Of a DNA stretch of 64,000 nucleotides, positions 44,806-53,917 are shown piece after piece. The notes beneath the pieces are model-generated. The model searched no databases. It was given only the letters and a program-made list of their open reading frames with translations, and was not told where the DNA came from. The DNA lies in the NCBI GenBank assembly GCA_015478775.1, contig JADMKP010000007.1, forward strand, positions 1-64,000, in the 5' to 3' direction. Made by a program: the position numbers and the translations under genes. The number at the start of each line of letters is the position of its first letter. The first letter of the stretch is position 1. The DNA comes from Fermentimonas sp. (GTDB taxonomy: Bacteria > Bacteroidota > Bacteroidia > Bacteroidales > Dysgonomonadaceae).

Positions 44806-46009
44806 CCGAAGAATTGTTTTTTCTTGGATTTCTATTTCTACCGGGATTGTTTTGATTCCTTCTTCTTGGATTTCTCTTCTTACGTGTCTGGCTATTGCTA
44901 TTACTATCGAAACGAGTTATACTTTCATCCTCAAGTATATCATTTTTATATATGCCCATTTTTTGATTAGGTTCCTCTACTACAATATTAATTTTTTCTG
45001 GTTTTTGCCCCTTTTTGTTCATTTTGATAATTTCAGAGGCGCGGTCCTTAGAAATTGTAACTAAATTAGCAGCACCATATTTATCAGTAGAGTATGTAAT
45101 CATTCCTGCAAGAATATCACTCTTAAAGTGATAGTAATCACCATCTTTTGCATTCAAAACAATGTCACGCGAAGGCAAACTTCTATGTGCCTCAACATAC
45201 ATATCCACTTCGTAGTTCATGCAGCACTTAAGCTTTCCGCACTGACCAGCCAGTTTTTGCGGATTAATAGATATATCCTGCAAACGAGCAGCATTGGTCG
45301 ATACTGATACGAAGCTCGATACCCAGCTGCTGCAACACATCTCTCTTCCGCAAGGACCTATTCCACCTATTCGGCCAGCTTCCTGACGTGCTCCAATTTG
45401 CTTCATTTCAATTTTTACTCTGAACTCTCCTGCTAAAACTTTTATTAACTGACGAAAGTCTACCCTTTCATCTGCTATATAATAAAAGATAGCTTTGTTG
45501 CCATCTCCTTGATACTCAACATCACCAATTTTCATTTGCAAGTTAAGCTCTTCTGCAATCTGGCGTGCACGTATCATTGTGGACTGCTCACGCTCTTTTG
45601 CTTGCTCATATTTTTCAATATCTGTGGGACGGGCAATTCTATAAATACGTTTCAAACCACCGTTTACATCTTCACGGTAGTTATATTTTTTCATCTGCTT
45701 CTCAACAAGTTTCCCCGTAAGTGTAACAGTACCTATGTCGTGTCCGGGTGTTGCTTCCACAGCAACCAAATCGCCCAGCTCCAATTGCAAATTATTGCTA
45801 TTTATATAATATCCTTTGCGTGTGTTTTTAAACTGTACCTCCACCATCTTACTCAATTCCTGAAATTCAGGAAAATCGTGTAGCCAGTCGTAAGTATGCA
45901 ACTTGTTTGTATGTCGTGTGCAGCCTTTACAGCTCTTTGTATTTCGTACGGTCACCTCTTTTATGGGCGCTATATCTGCAAGTTTATCCGAAAATACTTC
46001 TCTATCCAT
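44789..46009 (-). CDS. ricT: PSP1 domain protein, RicT/YaaT-like
   Basis: The 406-aa protein contains a PSP1 domain (GDLVAVEATPGHDIGTVTL, then the conserved VEYQGDGNKAIFYYIADERVD) and cysteine clusters CKGC (28-31), CGREMCCSSW and CGKLKCCMNYE. These fit the iron-sulfur cluster sites of RicT, part of a regulatory complex acting on RNA processing in Bacillus. The C-terminal ~40 residues are Asn/Arg-rich and basic (TRKKRNPRRRNQNNPGRNRN), a Bacteroidetes-type addition likely to bind RNA. In Bacteroidales it usually accompanies gldH and holB, as here. Function in this phylum is inferred. Confidence 0.87.
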   Translation of the reverse strand: MDREVFSDKLADIAPIKEVTVRNTKSCKGCTRHTNKLHTYDWLHDFPEFQELSKMVEVQFKNTRKGYYINSNNLQLELGDLVAVEATPGHDIGTVTLTGKLVEKQMKKYNYREDVNGGLKRIYRIARPTDIEKYEQAKEREQSTMIRARQIAEELNLQMKIGDVEYQGDGNKAIFYYIADERVDFRQLIKVLAGEFRVKIEMKQIGARQEAGRIGGIGPCGREMCCSSWVSSFVSVSTNAARLQDISINPQKLAGQCGKLKCCMNYEVDMYVEAHRSLPSRDIVLNAKDGDYYHFKSDILAGMITYSTDKYGAANLVTISKDRASEIIKMNKKGQKPEKINIVVEEPNQKMGIYKNDILEDESITRFDSNSNSQTRKKRNPRRRNQNNPGRNRNPRKNNSSGESQE

Positions 46010-46081
46010 ATATATAAATTGCTATATCGTAATGATTAGCAAGACTTTTTGAAATTAAATAAATCAAATGCAAGTTACAAA

Positions 46082-47191
46082 TTATTTTCTTAAAAGAAGT
46101 GTAGCCCTTAAACAAAGTTCCAGAAAAATAATTTTTGCATTTCCATTTTGTTCTATCTGGCGATAGGCAAGCGAAAATTCATCATTAAATTGCTCTATAT
46201 TCTTTTCATTTATGAAAGGAGAGAAACGCTCACCAAACTGCTCTTCATAATCATTTAGATAAACCATGGCAGGCTCACCCAAATTAGCTACAAAGTACTC
46301 TCTAAACATCTTTAATGAGTAGGAAATAAAACTTTTTTGAATCTCTCTTCCAATTCCGGCAATCTCATTTGCGGTTTCTTTTATGGATTTTATATTTCCC
46401 GAAACCGACGCCCTCATCATATTCACAAATAACTGAAATAAGAATCTATTATCTTCTGAAGACTCAATCATGTGCAAAGCAGCCGTATAGCTTCCGTTTG
46501 ATATGTGTGCAATTGAGTTTGCTTCTGCATCACTTAAATCGAAGTTAAGACTTAAAGCACCCACCATCTCTTCTTTTTCAATAGAACGAATATTAAGAGG
46601 TAGGCAGCGAGACCTTATGGTTGGTAAAACACTCTCGCTTTCTTCAGAAATTAATAAGAATATTGTGTTTGCAGGTGGCTCTTCTATCAACTTCAGCAAC
46701 TTATTTGAACATGCAATGTTCATTTTCTCAGGCAGCCAAATAATCATCACTTTATAAAGCGCTTCATACACTTTTAGATTTAGTTTTCGAATAATTTCAT
46801 CGCTCTCTTTTGAGTAAATATAACCCTGAGCATTTTCAGCATTGATAAAGCTAAGCCATTGGTTAATATTAAAATAAGAGTGCTCACTCAAAAACTTACG
46901 CCACTGCGGCAAGTAGTCGTCGCTTACTTTAGATTTCACTACCGGAAAAACGAAATGAAGATCGGGGTGAGCCAACTTATCAAACTTATGGCAAGAAGGG
47001 CATTCACCACATGCATCATTAACACCTCTTTCACTGCAATTTAAGTATCTGGCATAAGCAATGGCAAGGGGCAACTTCCCTACCCCCTCAGGGCCATAGA
47101 AAATACGTGCATGAGGTACAAAACCACTGTGCACACTATCTATAAGATGCTGCTTTACATCGTTTAAGCCTATTACATTGCTAAAATACAT
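46082..47191 (-). CDS. holB: DNA polymerase III delta' subunit-like clamp-loader protein
   Basis: The 369-aa AAA+ protein starts with IGLNDVKQHLIDSVHSG, has a P-loop-like GPEGVGKLPLA in which the usual Ser/Thr after Lys is Leu, a zinc cluster CSERGVNDACGECPSC, EKMNIACSNKLLKLIEEPP and the sensor TIRSRCLPL. A degenerate P-loop suits delta', which does not hydrolyse ATP but completes the clamp-loader ring. It lies between metF and ricT, all on the - strand with short gaps. Confidence 0.9.
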   Translation of the reverse strand: MYFSNVIGLNDVKQHLIDSVHSGFVPHARIFYGPEGVGKLPLAIAYARYLNCSERGVNDACGECPSCHKFDKLAHPDLHFVFPVVKSKVSDDYLPQWRKFLSEHSYFNINQWLSFINAENAQGYIYSKESDEIIRKLNLKVYEALYKVMIIWLPEKMNIACSNKLLKLIEEPPANTIFLLISEESESVLPTIRSRCLPLNIRSIEKEEMVGALSLNFDLSDAEANSIAHISNGSYTAALHMIESSEDNRFLFQLFVNMMRASVSGNIKSIKETANEIAGIGREIQKSFISYSLKMFREYFVANLGEPAMVYLNDYEEQFGERFSPFINEKNIEQFNDEFSLAYRQIEQNGNAKIIFLELCLRATLLLRK

Positions 47192-47196
47192 TATAA

Positions 47197-48147
47197 TTAA
47201 TATATCTGTTGTGCTACTTTCCTAACGCTGCCTACTGCACTCATAGAGTAGAAATGCAAACTTGGCACACCTGCATTAATAAGCTCTTTACACTGTTTTA
47301 TACACCATTCTACTCCTACTTCTTTAGCATCATCGTCGTTTTCACATTTCCGAAGTTCTTTTTCTAATTCCTCAGGTATATCTGTACGGAAAATTCGAGG
47401 CAATACAGTTAATTGATTCTTAAGATGTATTGGTTTAATACCCGGTATTATTGGCACATTTATTCCTGCAACTCGGCATTTATCAACAAATTCAAAATAC
47501 TTCTTATTATCGAAAAACATCTGAGTAACAAGATAATCGGCTCCATTGTCTACCTTCATCTTTGTATAGAATATCTCAGACTCCATGTTGGGCGACTCCT
47601 CATGCTTTTCTGGATAACAGGCCATTCCGTAAGAGAATGGCACTTCAGATGGTGTAAAAACCGTGTCATCTAAACCTTTCCCTAAGTTGAAATCATTAAC
47701 CTGCATTTGTAATTCTGTAGCATATTTATGACTGTTGAGTGACCTCTGTTGTGGGTCGAGATTTTTTGCATCACCTCTTAACAACAATAAATCTGTAACA
47801 CCTAAAAAAGAGAGGTCGATAAGCGCATACTCAGTCTCTTCTTGTGTGAAACCTTGAGATATTATATGAGGTATTGCCTTAATTCCATACTTGTTTTGAA
47901 TTGCTGCAGCAATGGCAACAGAACCGGGGCGTTTCCTAACATTCACTTTACGAAAAACACCATTTATATCTTCTTTATAAATTACCTCGCTATGATGAGT
48001 AGTGATGTTAATATATTTGGGATCAAATTCCTTAAGACGATCTATTGCTTTAAACAATTTATTAATACTATTCCCTTTTAGAGGAGGTAGCAGTTCAAAT
48101 GAAAAAGCTGTCTTGCCTCCATTATTTATCAATTCCGAAATTTTCAT
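47197..48147 (-). CDS. metF: methylenetetrahydrofolate reductase
   Basis: The 316-aa flavoprotein has the MetF TIM barrel: FSFELLPPLKG near the N-terminus, YINITTHHSEV, GIKAIPHIISQGFTQEE, LLLRGDAKNL, and later ADYLVTQMFFDNKKYFEFV followed by PIIPGIKPI. It reduces 5,10-methylene-THF to 5-methyl-THF for methionine synthesis or, in anaerobes, one-carbon flow. It is five bases from holB. No riboswitch was recognised in the short upstream gap to rseP. Confidence 0.95.
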   Translation of the reverse strand: MKISELINNGGKTAFSFELLPPLKGNSINKLFKAIDRLKEFDPKYINITTHHSEVIYKEDINGVFRKVNVRKRPGSVAIAAAIQNKYGIKAIPHIISQGFTQEETEYALIDLSFLGVTDLLLLRGDAKNLDPQQRSLNSHKYATELQMQVNDFNLGKGLDDTVFTPSEVPFSYGMACYPEKHEESPNMESEIFYTKMKVDNGADYLVTQMFFDNKKYFEFVDKCRVAGINVPIIPGIKPIHLKNQLTVLPRIFRTDIPEELEKELRKCENDDDAKEVGVEWCIKQCKELINAGVPSLHFYSMSAVGSVRKVAQQIY

Positions 48148-48180
48148 AATCCTTTATTTCAACGGACAAAAACGTCGCTA

Positions 48181-49503
48181 TTAATTAAATATTGCTCTAA
48201 CTATATCCATTCCATTGGCATATAGTACTAATACAAGCAGTAGAATCATACCTGCCATTTGCGCATATTCCATAAACTTCTCATTAGGCTTTCTTTTGGT
48301 TACAACCTCATATATAAGGAACATAACGTGCCCTCCATCTAGTGCAGGTATTGGAAGAATATTCATAAATGCAAGTATAACAGATAAAAAGGCTGTCATC
48401 ATCCAAAACGATTGCCAGTTCCATTGCGCCGGAAACAGTCCCCCAATAGCACCAAAGCCACCCAATGACGATGCACCTTCTTTAGTGAATACATATTTAA
48501 ATTGTGCGATATAATCCTTAAGTGTTTGTATACCCATTTGCATGCCGGCAGGGAATGATTCAAAAAAGCCATACTCAACAGTCACAGCTTCATATATTAA
48601 TCCCGCAGGAGTTACATAGAAGCCCAAAGTCCCTTGGGCATCCAATTGCACCTCCGTACTATTTAGCAAACCGTTACGGTAGTAATCGAGAGTAACAATT
48701 TCATTACTATGGCTCTCAAGCTGTTGCCTTAAATCGCCAAAAGAAGGTGTTACAGCACCGTTAATTGACACAATACTATCACCCTTCACTAGTCCTGCCT
48801 TAGCGGCAGCACTTCCATCCATGGTTTCATAAACAACTGTTGGAATACGAATATTGGCAAATCCTTCCTGGTCTGTAAGAAGGTTTTTCATAAAGTCATT
48901 CTCCATTTGAAGCTTCACAACCTCACCACCACGCTTCACAGTCACTGTTTCTGCATCTGCTATATCAATAAGTGTGCGAACACCAAATCTGTCCAACACT
49001 TTGTTATCGGCCATTAAAAGTATATCACCATCCTGAAAACCAGCTTTCTTGGCAGCGGTGCTAAATTCCATACCTTGCGAAACTTTTTCAAGTGGGAGAT
49101 AAGTATCACTCCACGTAAAAAGTACCATTGCATATATAAAGAATGCAAGCAAGAGGTTAAATATAACACCCGCAGTCATCACCAATAGGCGTTGCCATGC
49201 TGGTTTGGATCTAAACTCCCATGGCTGTGCGGGTTGAGCCATCTGATCTTTATCCATCGACTCATCAATCATACCCGATATTTTCACATACCCACCAAGT
49301 GGCAACCAGCCTACACCATATTCGGTATCACTGTTCTTAGGCTTATATCTAAATAAGGCGAAGCCTGCATCAAAGAAAAGATAGAATTTCTCTACTCTGA
49401 TTTTAAACATCCTCGCGAAAATATAATGACCGAATTCATGTACTACTACAAGTATCGATAAGCTCAAAATGAGCTGTAGAGCTTTTATTAAAAATGTTTC
49501 CAT
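48181..49503 (-). CDS. rseP: RseP-type site-2 intramembrane metalloprotease
   Basis: The 440-aa membrane protease has HEFGH (22-26) in its first transmembrane helix and the matching LPIPALDGGHVMF motif near the C-terminus, the zinc-binding pair of site-2 proteases. Two PDZ-like domains lie in the periplasmic loop (about 130-200 and 215-290; the second has AAAKAGLVKGDSIVSING). It cuts transmembrane regulators such as anti-sigma factors and clears signal-peptide remnants. It sits directly downstream of dxr, the common Bacteroidales arrangement. Confidence 0.95.
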   Translation of the reverse strand: METFLIKALQLILSLSILVVVHEFGHYIFARMFKIRVEKFYLFFDAGFALFRYKPKNSDTEYGVGWLPLGGYVKISGMIDESMDKDQMAQPAQPWEFRSKPAWQRLLVMTAGVIFNLLLAFFIYAMVLFTWSDTYLPLEKVSQGMEFSTAAKKAGFQDGDILLMADNKVLDRFGVRTLIDIADAETVTVKRGGEVVKLQMENDFMKNLLTDQEGFANIRIPTVVYETMDGSAAAKAGLVKGDSIVSINGAVTPSFGDLRQQLESHSNEIVTLDYYRNGLLNSTEVQLDAQGTLGFYVTPAGLIYEAVTVEYGFFESFPAGMQMGIQTLKDYIAQFKYVFTKEGASSLGGFGAIGGLFPAQWNWQSFWMMTAFLSVILAFMNILPIPALDGGHVMFLIYEVVTKRKPNEKFMEYAQMAGMILLLVLVLYANGMDIVRAIFN

Positions 49504-49583
49504 CTAGTTATTGTTTCACACAAAACTGTGCTTCTATTGATTTTATTATTAATTACACACTTCTTTGCCAAAGGCAATATTAA

Positions 49584-50744
49584 CTAATTTACTAAACTAT
49601 ATATTATTTCTCTTGTTTCTTTATCACACTGAATATAATCACTTAGTGTTGGCTCCTTTATAAAAGCAGATTTATCCATCGCTTTCTCTATCAACCTGCT
49701 CATCTCATAAAACCCTATTCTATCCTCTAAAAACAATGATACAGCCACTTCATTTGCTGCATTTAGAATACAAGGCATATTTCCACCCTTTTCAATTGCT
49801 TCGTATGCAAAATTGAGATTAGGGAATTTAATCCTATCCGGAGCTTCAAATGTTAGTTGCGAAAGCTTAATGAAATCTACTGGTTCCATATCCAGTTTCA
49901 ATCGCTCGGGATAAGAAAAAGCATACTGAATTGGCGCTCTCATATCGGGTTGCCCAAGTTGAGCCATTATAGTGTTATCATTAAATTGCACCATAGAATG
50001 AATTATCGACTGCGGATGTATAAGCACCTCAATTTGAGAAGGTTCAACATCAAATAACCACTTTGCTTCAATCATCTCAAATCCTTTATTCATTAAAGTA
50101 GATGAGTCGATTGTTACCTTCATACCCATATCCCAGTTGGGATGATTTAGTGCTTCCTTTTTTGTGACATTTGCTAACTGCTCAGCGGTGAAATTTCTAA
50201 AAGGTCCACCCGACGCAGTTAATAATATTTTATCTATCCTGTTATTTCCTTCTCCGTTAAGACATTGAAATATAGCCGAGTGCTCAGAGTCTACAGGCAA
50301 TATAGGAACTCGATGTTTCAAAGCTAAAGTTGCAATAAGCTCACCGGCAACAACAAGTGTCTCTTTATTTGCTAAAGCAATTGCTTTTCCAGCTTTAATA
50401 GCACTTACAGTGGGCTTTAATCCAGAAATGCCAACCATTGCGGTTAGCACTAAATCTATATTTTCATCCCTTACAACTTCTTCAATTGCCTCAACACCAC
50501 ACCAAACTTTTATTGGTAAATCTGCCAATGCCTCTTTCAGTTGATTATATTTATCCTTATTGCCTATAACAACTACTTCAGGCATCATTTCCCGTGCCTG
50601 TTTTATTAGTAATTCAACGCTATTGTTTGCAACCAGAACATAAGCCTCAAACCTATCGGCGTGCCTCGATATAACATCAAGTGCCTGCGTGCCAATTGAT
50701 CCGGTTGATCCTAAAATAGCAATTTTTCGTTTCTTCTTTTCCAT
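49584..50744 (-). CDS. dxr: 1-deoxy-D-xylulose 5-phosphate reductoisomerase
   Basis: The 386-aa enzyme converts DXP to MEP with NADPH, the committing step of the non-mevalonate isoprenoid pathway. Evidence is the NADPH motif KIAILGSTGSIGTQALDV at the start, ALANKETLVVAGELI, LPVDSEHSAIFQCL, TASGGPFRN, NWDMGMKVTIDSSTLMNKGFE and the C-terminal NAANEVAVSLFL. The frame is open to 50762, but that codon is TTG, and the ATG at 50744 follows a promoter box at 50770-50777. Confidence 0.97.
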   Translation of the reverse strand: MEKKKRKIAILGSTGSIGTQALDVISRHADRFEAYVLVANNSVELLIKQAREMMPEVVVIGNKDKYNQLKEALADLPIKVWCGVEAIEEVVRDENIDLVLTAMVGISGLKPTVSAIKAGKAIALANKETLVVAGELIATLALKHRVPILPVDSEHSAIFQCLNGEGNNRIDKILLTASGGPFRNFTAEQLANVTKKEALNHPNWDMGMKVTIDSSTLMNKGFEMIEAKWLFDVEPSQIEVLIHPQSIIHSMVQFNDNTIMAQLGQPDMRAPIQYAFSYPERLKLDMEPVDFIKLSQLTFEAPDRIKFPNLNFAYEAIEKGGNMPCILNAANEVAVSLFLEDRIGFYEMSRLIEKAMDKSAFIKEPTLSDYIQCDKETREIIYSLVN

Positions 50745-50769
50745 GTTTGATAGTTGTACCAAAATCTTA

Positions 50770-50777
50770 CAAAGGTA
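50770..50777 (-). promoter_or_regulatory. -7 box TACCTTTG of dxr
   Basis: On the - strand TACCTTTG fits TAnnTTTG 26 bases before the dxr ATG and supports that start. It lies in the 40-base gap after the ABC ATPase gene. Confidence 0.5.
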
Positions 50778-50784
50778 ATAAAAA

Positions 50785-51786
50785 CTAATATAAATAAGAT
50801 AATGATTTCAGAGCCTCTTCAATGCTGTAGTTAACAACTATTTGGTCGTTATATTTCAAGGTCCAACTTTTATTTTCTTCATTTACATAAAGCTCAACAG
50901 GTGCATCTGAAATAATTTTGTATCCTTTTCTCGAAAGTGCTTTTGTTGTCCATCTGGCCATTAGTCCTTCGGGCCTACTTACATGAGTTGTTATATACTT
51001 ATCAAGATTTTTCTGAACTATAAAACTACCATATTCTTTATCAAATTCATATGAACTATGATGGAAAATCTCTTCAAAACTGCCATTAAGCACTAAATCC
51101 TCTGGTGCTCCCACAATCACACCCTTGCCGTGCTCCATAAGCCAAAGTTTATCTGCAACCTGCATAGCGGTCTCCAGTTCGTGTGTTGATATTAAAATAG
51201 TTTTCCCAGTATCACGTGCCAACTTCTGTAGCAGGAGTAAAATATTTATACGGTTCGATAAATCTAAATGAGACGTAGGTTCATCTAACAATATAAGTGG
51301 GGTATCTTGTGCAAGTGCGCGAGCAATAAACACTCTTTGTCGCTCACCATCAGACAGCTCATGAATATTCCTTTCGTCAAATCCTTCAAGATATGTCATT
51401 TTCATAGCATCAGAAATAATTTCATTATCTCTTGAAGATAAGCTGCCTAACCATCCTGTGTATGGATCGCGCCCAATTGAAATAAGTTCTCTTACATTAA
51501 ACGACGCAACAGAATACTGTTCTGTGAGTACTACCGACAGTGATCGGGCCCGCTTCTCTGGTTTTAGGTTAACTAAATCTCTATTTTCAAGAAATATCTC
51601 TCCACTATAAATGGGTTGCAGGCATGAAATTGAGCGAATGAGGGTTGATTTTCCACATCCATTCTTACCTATCAAAGCAATAAGTTCACCCCTATCGGCA
51701 GATAGATTAAGGTTGCTTTGAACCGCCTTTGTCCGGTTTTTATCTGGATATCCTATAGTTATATTAGAGAGGTTTAGAAAAGACAT
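50785..51786 (-). CDS. FecE-type ABC transporter ATP-binding protein, orphan
   Basis: The 333-aa ATPase has Walker A GKNGCGKST, a Q-loop region LSVVLTEQYSV, signature LSDGERQRVFIARAL, Walker B LILLDEPTSHLDL and the switch His in STHELE. The core resembles FecE/BtuD-type ATPases of iron-siderophore, heme or cobalamin importers. An extra C-terminal ~75 residues (VSRPEGLMARWTTKALSRKG and onward) form a small alpha/beta domain, seen in some Bacteroidetes homologues. No permease or binding protein gene is adjacent. It starts one base after rimM, so it is probably co-transcribed with it. Confidence 0.87.
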   Translation of the reverse strand: MSFLNLSNITIGYPDKNRTKAVQSNLNLSADRGELIALIGKNGCGKSTLIRSISCLQPIYSGEIFLENRDLVNLKPEKRARSLSVVLTEQYSVASFNVRELISIGRDPYTGWLGSLSSRDNEIISDAMKMTYLEGFDERNIHELSDGERQRVFIARALAQDTPLILLDEPTSHLDLSNRINILLLLQKLARDTGKTILISTHELETAMQVADKLWLMEHGKGVIVGAPEDLVLNGSFEEIFHHSSYEFDKEYGSFIVQKNLDKYITTHVSRPEGLMARWTTKALSRKGYKIISDAPVELYVNEENKSWTLKYNDQIVVNYSIEEALKSLSYLY

Positions 51787-51787
51787 A

Positions 51788-52309
51788 TCACTCCTCCAAA
51801 AGTCCTTCCGGCAGATTCATCTTAATGATTTTCTCTTCCTCATCAATAGCAGTGATAAAATCTTCTGTTGCAGGAATCAATATCTCCTTTTCACCATTAT
51901 GCAAAATAAACAGCGTGTTTATGGTTGATTCATCAATGCTATTTATTATTCCTATCATTTTTCCATCTGCCCCTACAACTTTATAACCTATAAAATAACT
52001 CCAGCTTGAGGCATCATTGCTTTCTATTTCTTTCGCCATCTCTCGAGGCATGTATACGTCTAGATTTGTATAATTGGAGGCATCTTTCTCATCATTTATC
52101 TCTTCAAATTTTACTCTTGCAACAACATCGGTAGAAAAGGTAAAATCTTCAATAAAAAATGGCACCGGTATATTCTCAATTATCAAAAAATAATACTCGC
52201 TATCCAACTCCGCATATTCAGCGTTTATGAACAGTATATTTATTTCACCCTTTATACCATATGGCTTTTGAGTGCGTCCAACCTGCATGATTTCTTGTGG
52301 TGAGATCAT
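51788..52309 (-). CDS. rimM: 16S rRNA processing protein RimM
   Basis: The 173-aa protein has the RimM N-terminal beta-barrel (MQVGRTQKPYGIKGEINI at residues 7-24) and a PRC-barrel C-terminus (YFIGYKVVGADGKMIGII and EILIPATEDFITAIDEEEK). RimM assists 30S maturation at the head domain through protein S19. It follows the DUF4290 gene by five bases. In other Bacteroidales a murA gene often lies between these two; here it does not. Confidence 0.93.
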   Translation of the reverse strand: MISPQEIMQVGRTQKPYGIKGEINILFINAEYAELDSEYYFLIIENIPVPFFIEDFTFSTDVVARVKFEEINDEKDASNYTNLDVYMPREMAKEIESNDASSWSYFIGYKVVGADGKMIGIINSIDESTINTLFILHNGEKEILIPATEDFITAIDEEEKIIKMNLPEGLLEE

Positions 52310-52314
52310 AATTA

Positions 52315-52908
52315 TTATCGTCTTCTCTGGTGTCTAATATTCTTGAGCTTATCGCGACTAGGAGCAACTTTAACTTCCGGAATTACATACACTTCTTTGG
52401 TAAGTTTTAATTTACCACCTGAAAGGTCTGATAAATCTTCATAGATCTTTTGATCATCTACATCTTTATTCCATTGAACATATGACTTCTTCATTTGGCT
52501 AGCTATCATTTTCATAAGCTGCATCTTCTTATCACCTTCTTCCATTTTTGCAGCTATATCAATAATTCTCTCCATAATTTTACCATAATGACGATACTTC
52601 ATTGTGGGCCTGCTATATTCAATTTTACCCGGTGCTGAATATAATTCTTCTCTCTTTATAACTTCATATGGATATTCAATATCTAATTGGAAGTCAGACA
52701 TTATTGCCAAATGATCCCAAAGGATGTGTTTAAAGTTATTTACATCACGCAAGTGAGGAAACATATTCCCCATAACATCAATTACCGAGTAAGCACAGAT
52801 TTTACGCTCTTGTGGATCTTCAATGCCAATGCAATGGTTAACCATATTCTGTATATTTCTCCCATATTCAGGCATTGTAAGTTTAGTCTTTTGTGTATTA
52901 TATTGCAT
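52315..52908 (-). CDS. DUF4290 family protein
   Basis: The 197-aa soluble, basic protein matches DUF4290 (KLTMPEYGRNIQNMVNHCIG, the FPHLRDVNNFKHILWDHLA segment, PYEVIKREELYSAPGKI and RHYGKIMERIID). It is a conserved Bacteroidetes protein of unknown function found next to cell-envelope and ribosome-maturation genes. No signal peptide or membrane helix is seen. The end is Lys/Arg-rich (RDKLKNIRHQRRR), suggesting nucleic-acid contact. It heads the rimM-ABC ATPase stretch, 37 bases after the glucosaminidase gene. Confidence 0.88.
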   Translation of the reverse strand: MQYNTQKTKLTMPEYGRNIQNMVNHCIGIEDPQERKICAYSVIDVMGNMFPHLRDVNNFKHILWDHLAIMSDFQLDIEYPYEVIKREELYSAPGKIEYSRPTMKYRHYGKIMERIIDIAAKMEEGDKKMQLMKMIASQMKKSYVQWNKDVDDQKIYEDLSDLSGGKLKLTKEVYVIPEVKVAPSRDKLKNIRHQRRR

Positions 52909-52945
52909 AATTATTTTTGTATTTCTAGTTTTGTTTATATTTCTG

Positions 52946-53893
52946 TTATCTCAGTTTAAGCAAATCTCCTTCTTCGGGAATGTACTCATAGCTCTTTTTA
53001 TTCAAACGGTATAAATTTCGGAGTTGTATGCCAAATTTTTGTGAAATGCTGTACATAGATTCCCCCACCTGAACAGTATGATACTCAAATCCTTTATCGG
53101 CTCTTGTTTTCTTTTTTTGAAAATATACGATGTCGCCATCGCTCAACGGGAAATCTGAAGGCACTTCATTATATTTTAAAAGATCTTCTTCTTTAAATCC
53201 AAACTCGTTGGAGATACTGCCAAATGTATCGCCATCAACAGCAATTATATAAACAAGTCCGTGAGTAATATAAGGTTGATGCTTCCATGTAGCAACGGAT
53301 GCCTCTCGGTTACGAAGGACCTCTCTTTGCTGGCGACTCACTCCTTTGCGATATTTTCTATCGTCGAACCTATACAACTCATAGTCTTCAATCAGCTTTA
53401 TCAGTTTATTGGCATAAGCTCTGTCGGTGGCATAACCCGATTTCTGCAATCCTCTTGCCCAACCCTTATAGTCTGTAATAGAGAGCTCAAACAAGTTTCT
53501 ATATCTACTGCCTCCTACTAAGAATTCAGAATGATCCTGGTAAGAATCCTCAACTTTGCCATAGCTCCTGAAGCAGTCGTTTGGGGTATCGTCAGCAGCA
53601 AAAACCCTACCTCCGCTCCATCCTCTGTGGCATTTTATACCAAAATGGTTGTTAGACCTACGTGCCAAATCGCTCATTCCCGCACCAGATTCCAATATAC
53701 CTTGCGCAAGTGTAATTGAGGCAGGAATTTTGTATCTATCCATATGCTCAATAGCAAGGTCGCTATAATTTTCAACATATATCTCGTAAGTCCTTACTCC
53801 TGACTGCCCAAATAAGTGAGAAGAAATAAATAAAAATAATAGAAGGGGTATGAGTTGTGGAATATGACTATATTTGTATGAATTAATATGCAT
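52946..53893 (-). CDS. secreted glucosaminidase with two LysM domains
   Basis: The 315-aa protein has a signal peptide (LIPLLLFLFISSHLFGQ). The glucosaminidase domain (about 35-185) includes IPASITLAQGILESGAGMS with the catalytic Glu, NNHFGIKCHRGWSGG and FRSYGKVEDSYQDHSEFL. Two LysM peptidoglycan-binding modules follow (VDGDTFGSISNEFGFKEEDL and VGESMYSISQKFGIQLRNLY). It would trim peptidoglycan glycan strands in the periplasm. Its first codons overlap the promoter of the divergent cdd gene. Confidence 0.93.
   Translation of the reverse strand: MHINSYKYSHIPQLIPLLLFLFISSHLFGQSGVRTYEIYVENYSDLAIEHMDRYKIPASITLAQGILESGAGMSDLARRSNNHFGIKCHRGWSGGRVFAADDTPNDCFRSYGKVEDSYQDHSEFLVGGSRYRNLFELSITDYKGWARGLQKSGYATDRAYANKLIKLIEDYELYRFDDRKYRKGVSRQQREVLRNREASVATWKHQPYITHGLVYIIAVDGDTFGSISNEFGFKEEDLLKYNEVPSDFPLSDGDIVYFQKKKTRADKGFEYHTVQVGESMYSISQKFGIQLRNLYRLNKKSYEYIPEEGDLLKLR
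53871..53878 (+). promoter_or_regulatory. -7 box TATATTTG of cdd, inside the divergent glucosaminidase gene
   Basis: TATATTTG fits TAnnTTTG and predicts a start near 53883, giving a leader of about 35 bases before the cdd ATG at 53918. It lies within the first six codons of the opposite-strand glucosaminidase gene, so the two genes share regulatory space. Confidence 0.5.
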
Positions 53894-53917
53894 TACAATT
53901 TTAACAAGTATCTAAAT

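Noticed and set aside
47066-47160. Degenerate P-loop as a sign that holB is a pseudogene
   Set aside because: The delta' subunit does not need ATP hydrolysis, and the zinc cluster and sensor motif are intact.
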